A stretch of DNA of 5,185 nt from an uncultured Campylobacter sp. (GTDB taxonomy: Bacteria > Campylobacterota > Campylobacteria > Campylobacterales > Campylobacteraceae), in assembly GCF_938045535.1 (NCBI RefSeq), contig NZ_CALIMQ010000085.1, forward strand, positions 1 to 5,185. The letters are read 5' to 3'. Numbering within the stretch: position 1 is the first letter of the stretch; every line of letters begins with the position of its first letter. Under the pieces are notes generated by a model. It saw only the letters and a program-made list of their open reading frames with translations, did not search any database and was not told the DNA's origin. A program made the position numbers and the translations under genes. Positions 5,001-5,185 of this stretch are shown here, piece after piece.

Positions 5001-5029
5001 TTTAGCAAACTCAAGACCCGATTGCTAAA
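5001..5029. terminator. Hairpin overlapping the stop codon of the right-edge gene
   Basis: TTTAGCAA (5001-5008) and TTGCTAAA (5022-5029) form a perfect 8-bp stem with a 13-base loop; after a T/T mismatch three more A-T pairs can form. The stop codon of the truncated minus-strand gene lies within one arm. On the minus strand the stem runs into TTTTAAC and then a six-T run about a dozen bases on; on the plus strand it runs into ATTTTATAAAATTT. It therefore suits a terminator for the right-edge gene and possibly a bidirectional one. The stem has only two GC pairs, so strength is uncertain. Confidence 0.5.
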
Positions 5030-5185
5030 ATTTTATAAAATTTATATAGATGTCGGAATTACTCCTGCCAGAATCACTTACATCTTTAATTGTTAATACC
5101 CCACCAGAAATTTGATAAGTAATTTTAGTCTTACTATATTCACTTTCCAATATAATTGTTTTAGCTTTTTGATCAACCTTAAAAT
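5025..5185 (-). CDS. C-terminal end of an unrecognised AT-rich gene (partial)
   Basis: The frame is open from the right edge for 52 codons to a TAG at 5025-5027; the start lies outside the window. The peptide alternates hydrophobic and polar residues, for example TIILESEYSKTKITYQI and GGVLTIKDV, suggesting a beta-strand-rich domain. It ends in NSDIYINFIKF with no membrane segment. By my count only about 25% of the bases are G or C, against clearly higher values in gpsA, gatB and atpB, and the codons favour A/T at the third position. That contrast suggests horizontally acquired DNA. I do not recognise the family. A secreted or lipid-anchored small protein, or part of a mobile or toxin-immunity locus, are guesses that need the missing N-terminus. 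Confidence 0.6.
   Translation of the reverse strand, partial: FKVDQKAKTIILESEYSKTKITYQISGGVLTIKDVSDSGRSNSDIYINFIKF

Larger units (their letters stand above)
4573..5024. other. Interval upstream of atpB without a confident gene
   Basis: This AT-rich stretch lies between the stop of the truncated AT-rich gene and the atpB start. It contains the atpB promoter region (4604-4631), a doubtful 35-codon minus-strand ORF (4644-4751), a 7-bp hairpin (4826-4842), the duplicated 7-mer ACCGCGA (4930-4936 and 4941-4947) and a 9-base tandem duplication (4951-4968). A 33-codon plus-strand frame from 4773 begins MKKFLLV like a secretion signal, but it has no ribosome binding site and does not continue like a protein. 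Confidence 0.55.

Overview
The window looks like chromosomal DNA from a Campylobacter species of the GC-richer, non-thermophilic group (oral species such as C. gracilis, C. showae or C. rectus would fit). Three points support this. The proteins read as Campylobacterota versions of AtpB, GatB and GpsA. The order atpB, a small membrane protein, gatB, gpsA is a compact form of the C. jejuni order I recall (atpB, Cj1203c, metF/metE/luxS block, gatB, gpsA). The intergenic DNA is full of AAATTT words. The species is an inference.

All confident genes lie on the minus strand, so transcription runs from right to left. From the right edge: the C-terminal 52 codons of an unrecognised, very AT-rich gene (5025-5185), ending in a hairpin that overlaps its stop codon. 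Next is about 450 bases without a confident gene (4573-5024), holding a doubtful 35-codon ORF and the atpB promoter region. Then come atpB (3892-4572) and an overlapping 74-aa two-helix membrane protein (3678-3902), a translationally coupled pair. A 113-base gap with a GC-rich hairpin, a perfect AT palindrome and a candidate promoter leads to gatB (2143-3564). A 977-base gene-free interval (1166-2142) separates gatB from gpsA (275-1165). The last 274 bases (1-274) hold no confident gene.

The genes are housekeeping functions that do not form one pathway: AtpB is the proton-channel subunit of the F-type ATP synthase; GatB is the tRNA-binding subunit of the Glu/Asp-tRNA amidotransferase; GpsA makes sn-glycerol 3-phosphate for phospholipid synthesis. 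The 74-aa protein is tied to AtpB by an 11-base overlap and may assist the membrane sector, but its function is unknown.

The less ordinary material is between the genes. A degenerate array upstream of gpsA has AAATTT cores every 15-16 bases. A different spacing of 21-22 bases appears downstream of gpsA. The gatB-gpsA gap also has several inverted repeats and an extended -10 box pointing at DNA without an ORF. The gene cut by the right edge has about 25% GC, far below its neighbours, suggesting acquired DNA. I found no CRISPR array, tRNA, rRNA, insertion sequence or recognisable defence system.
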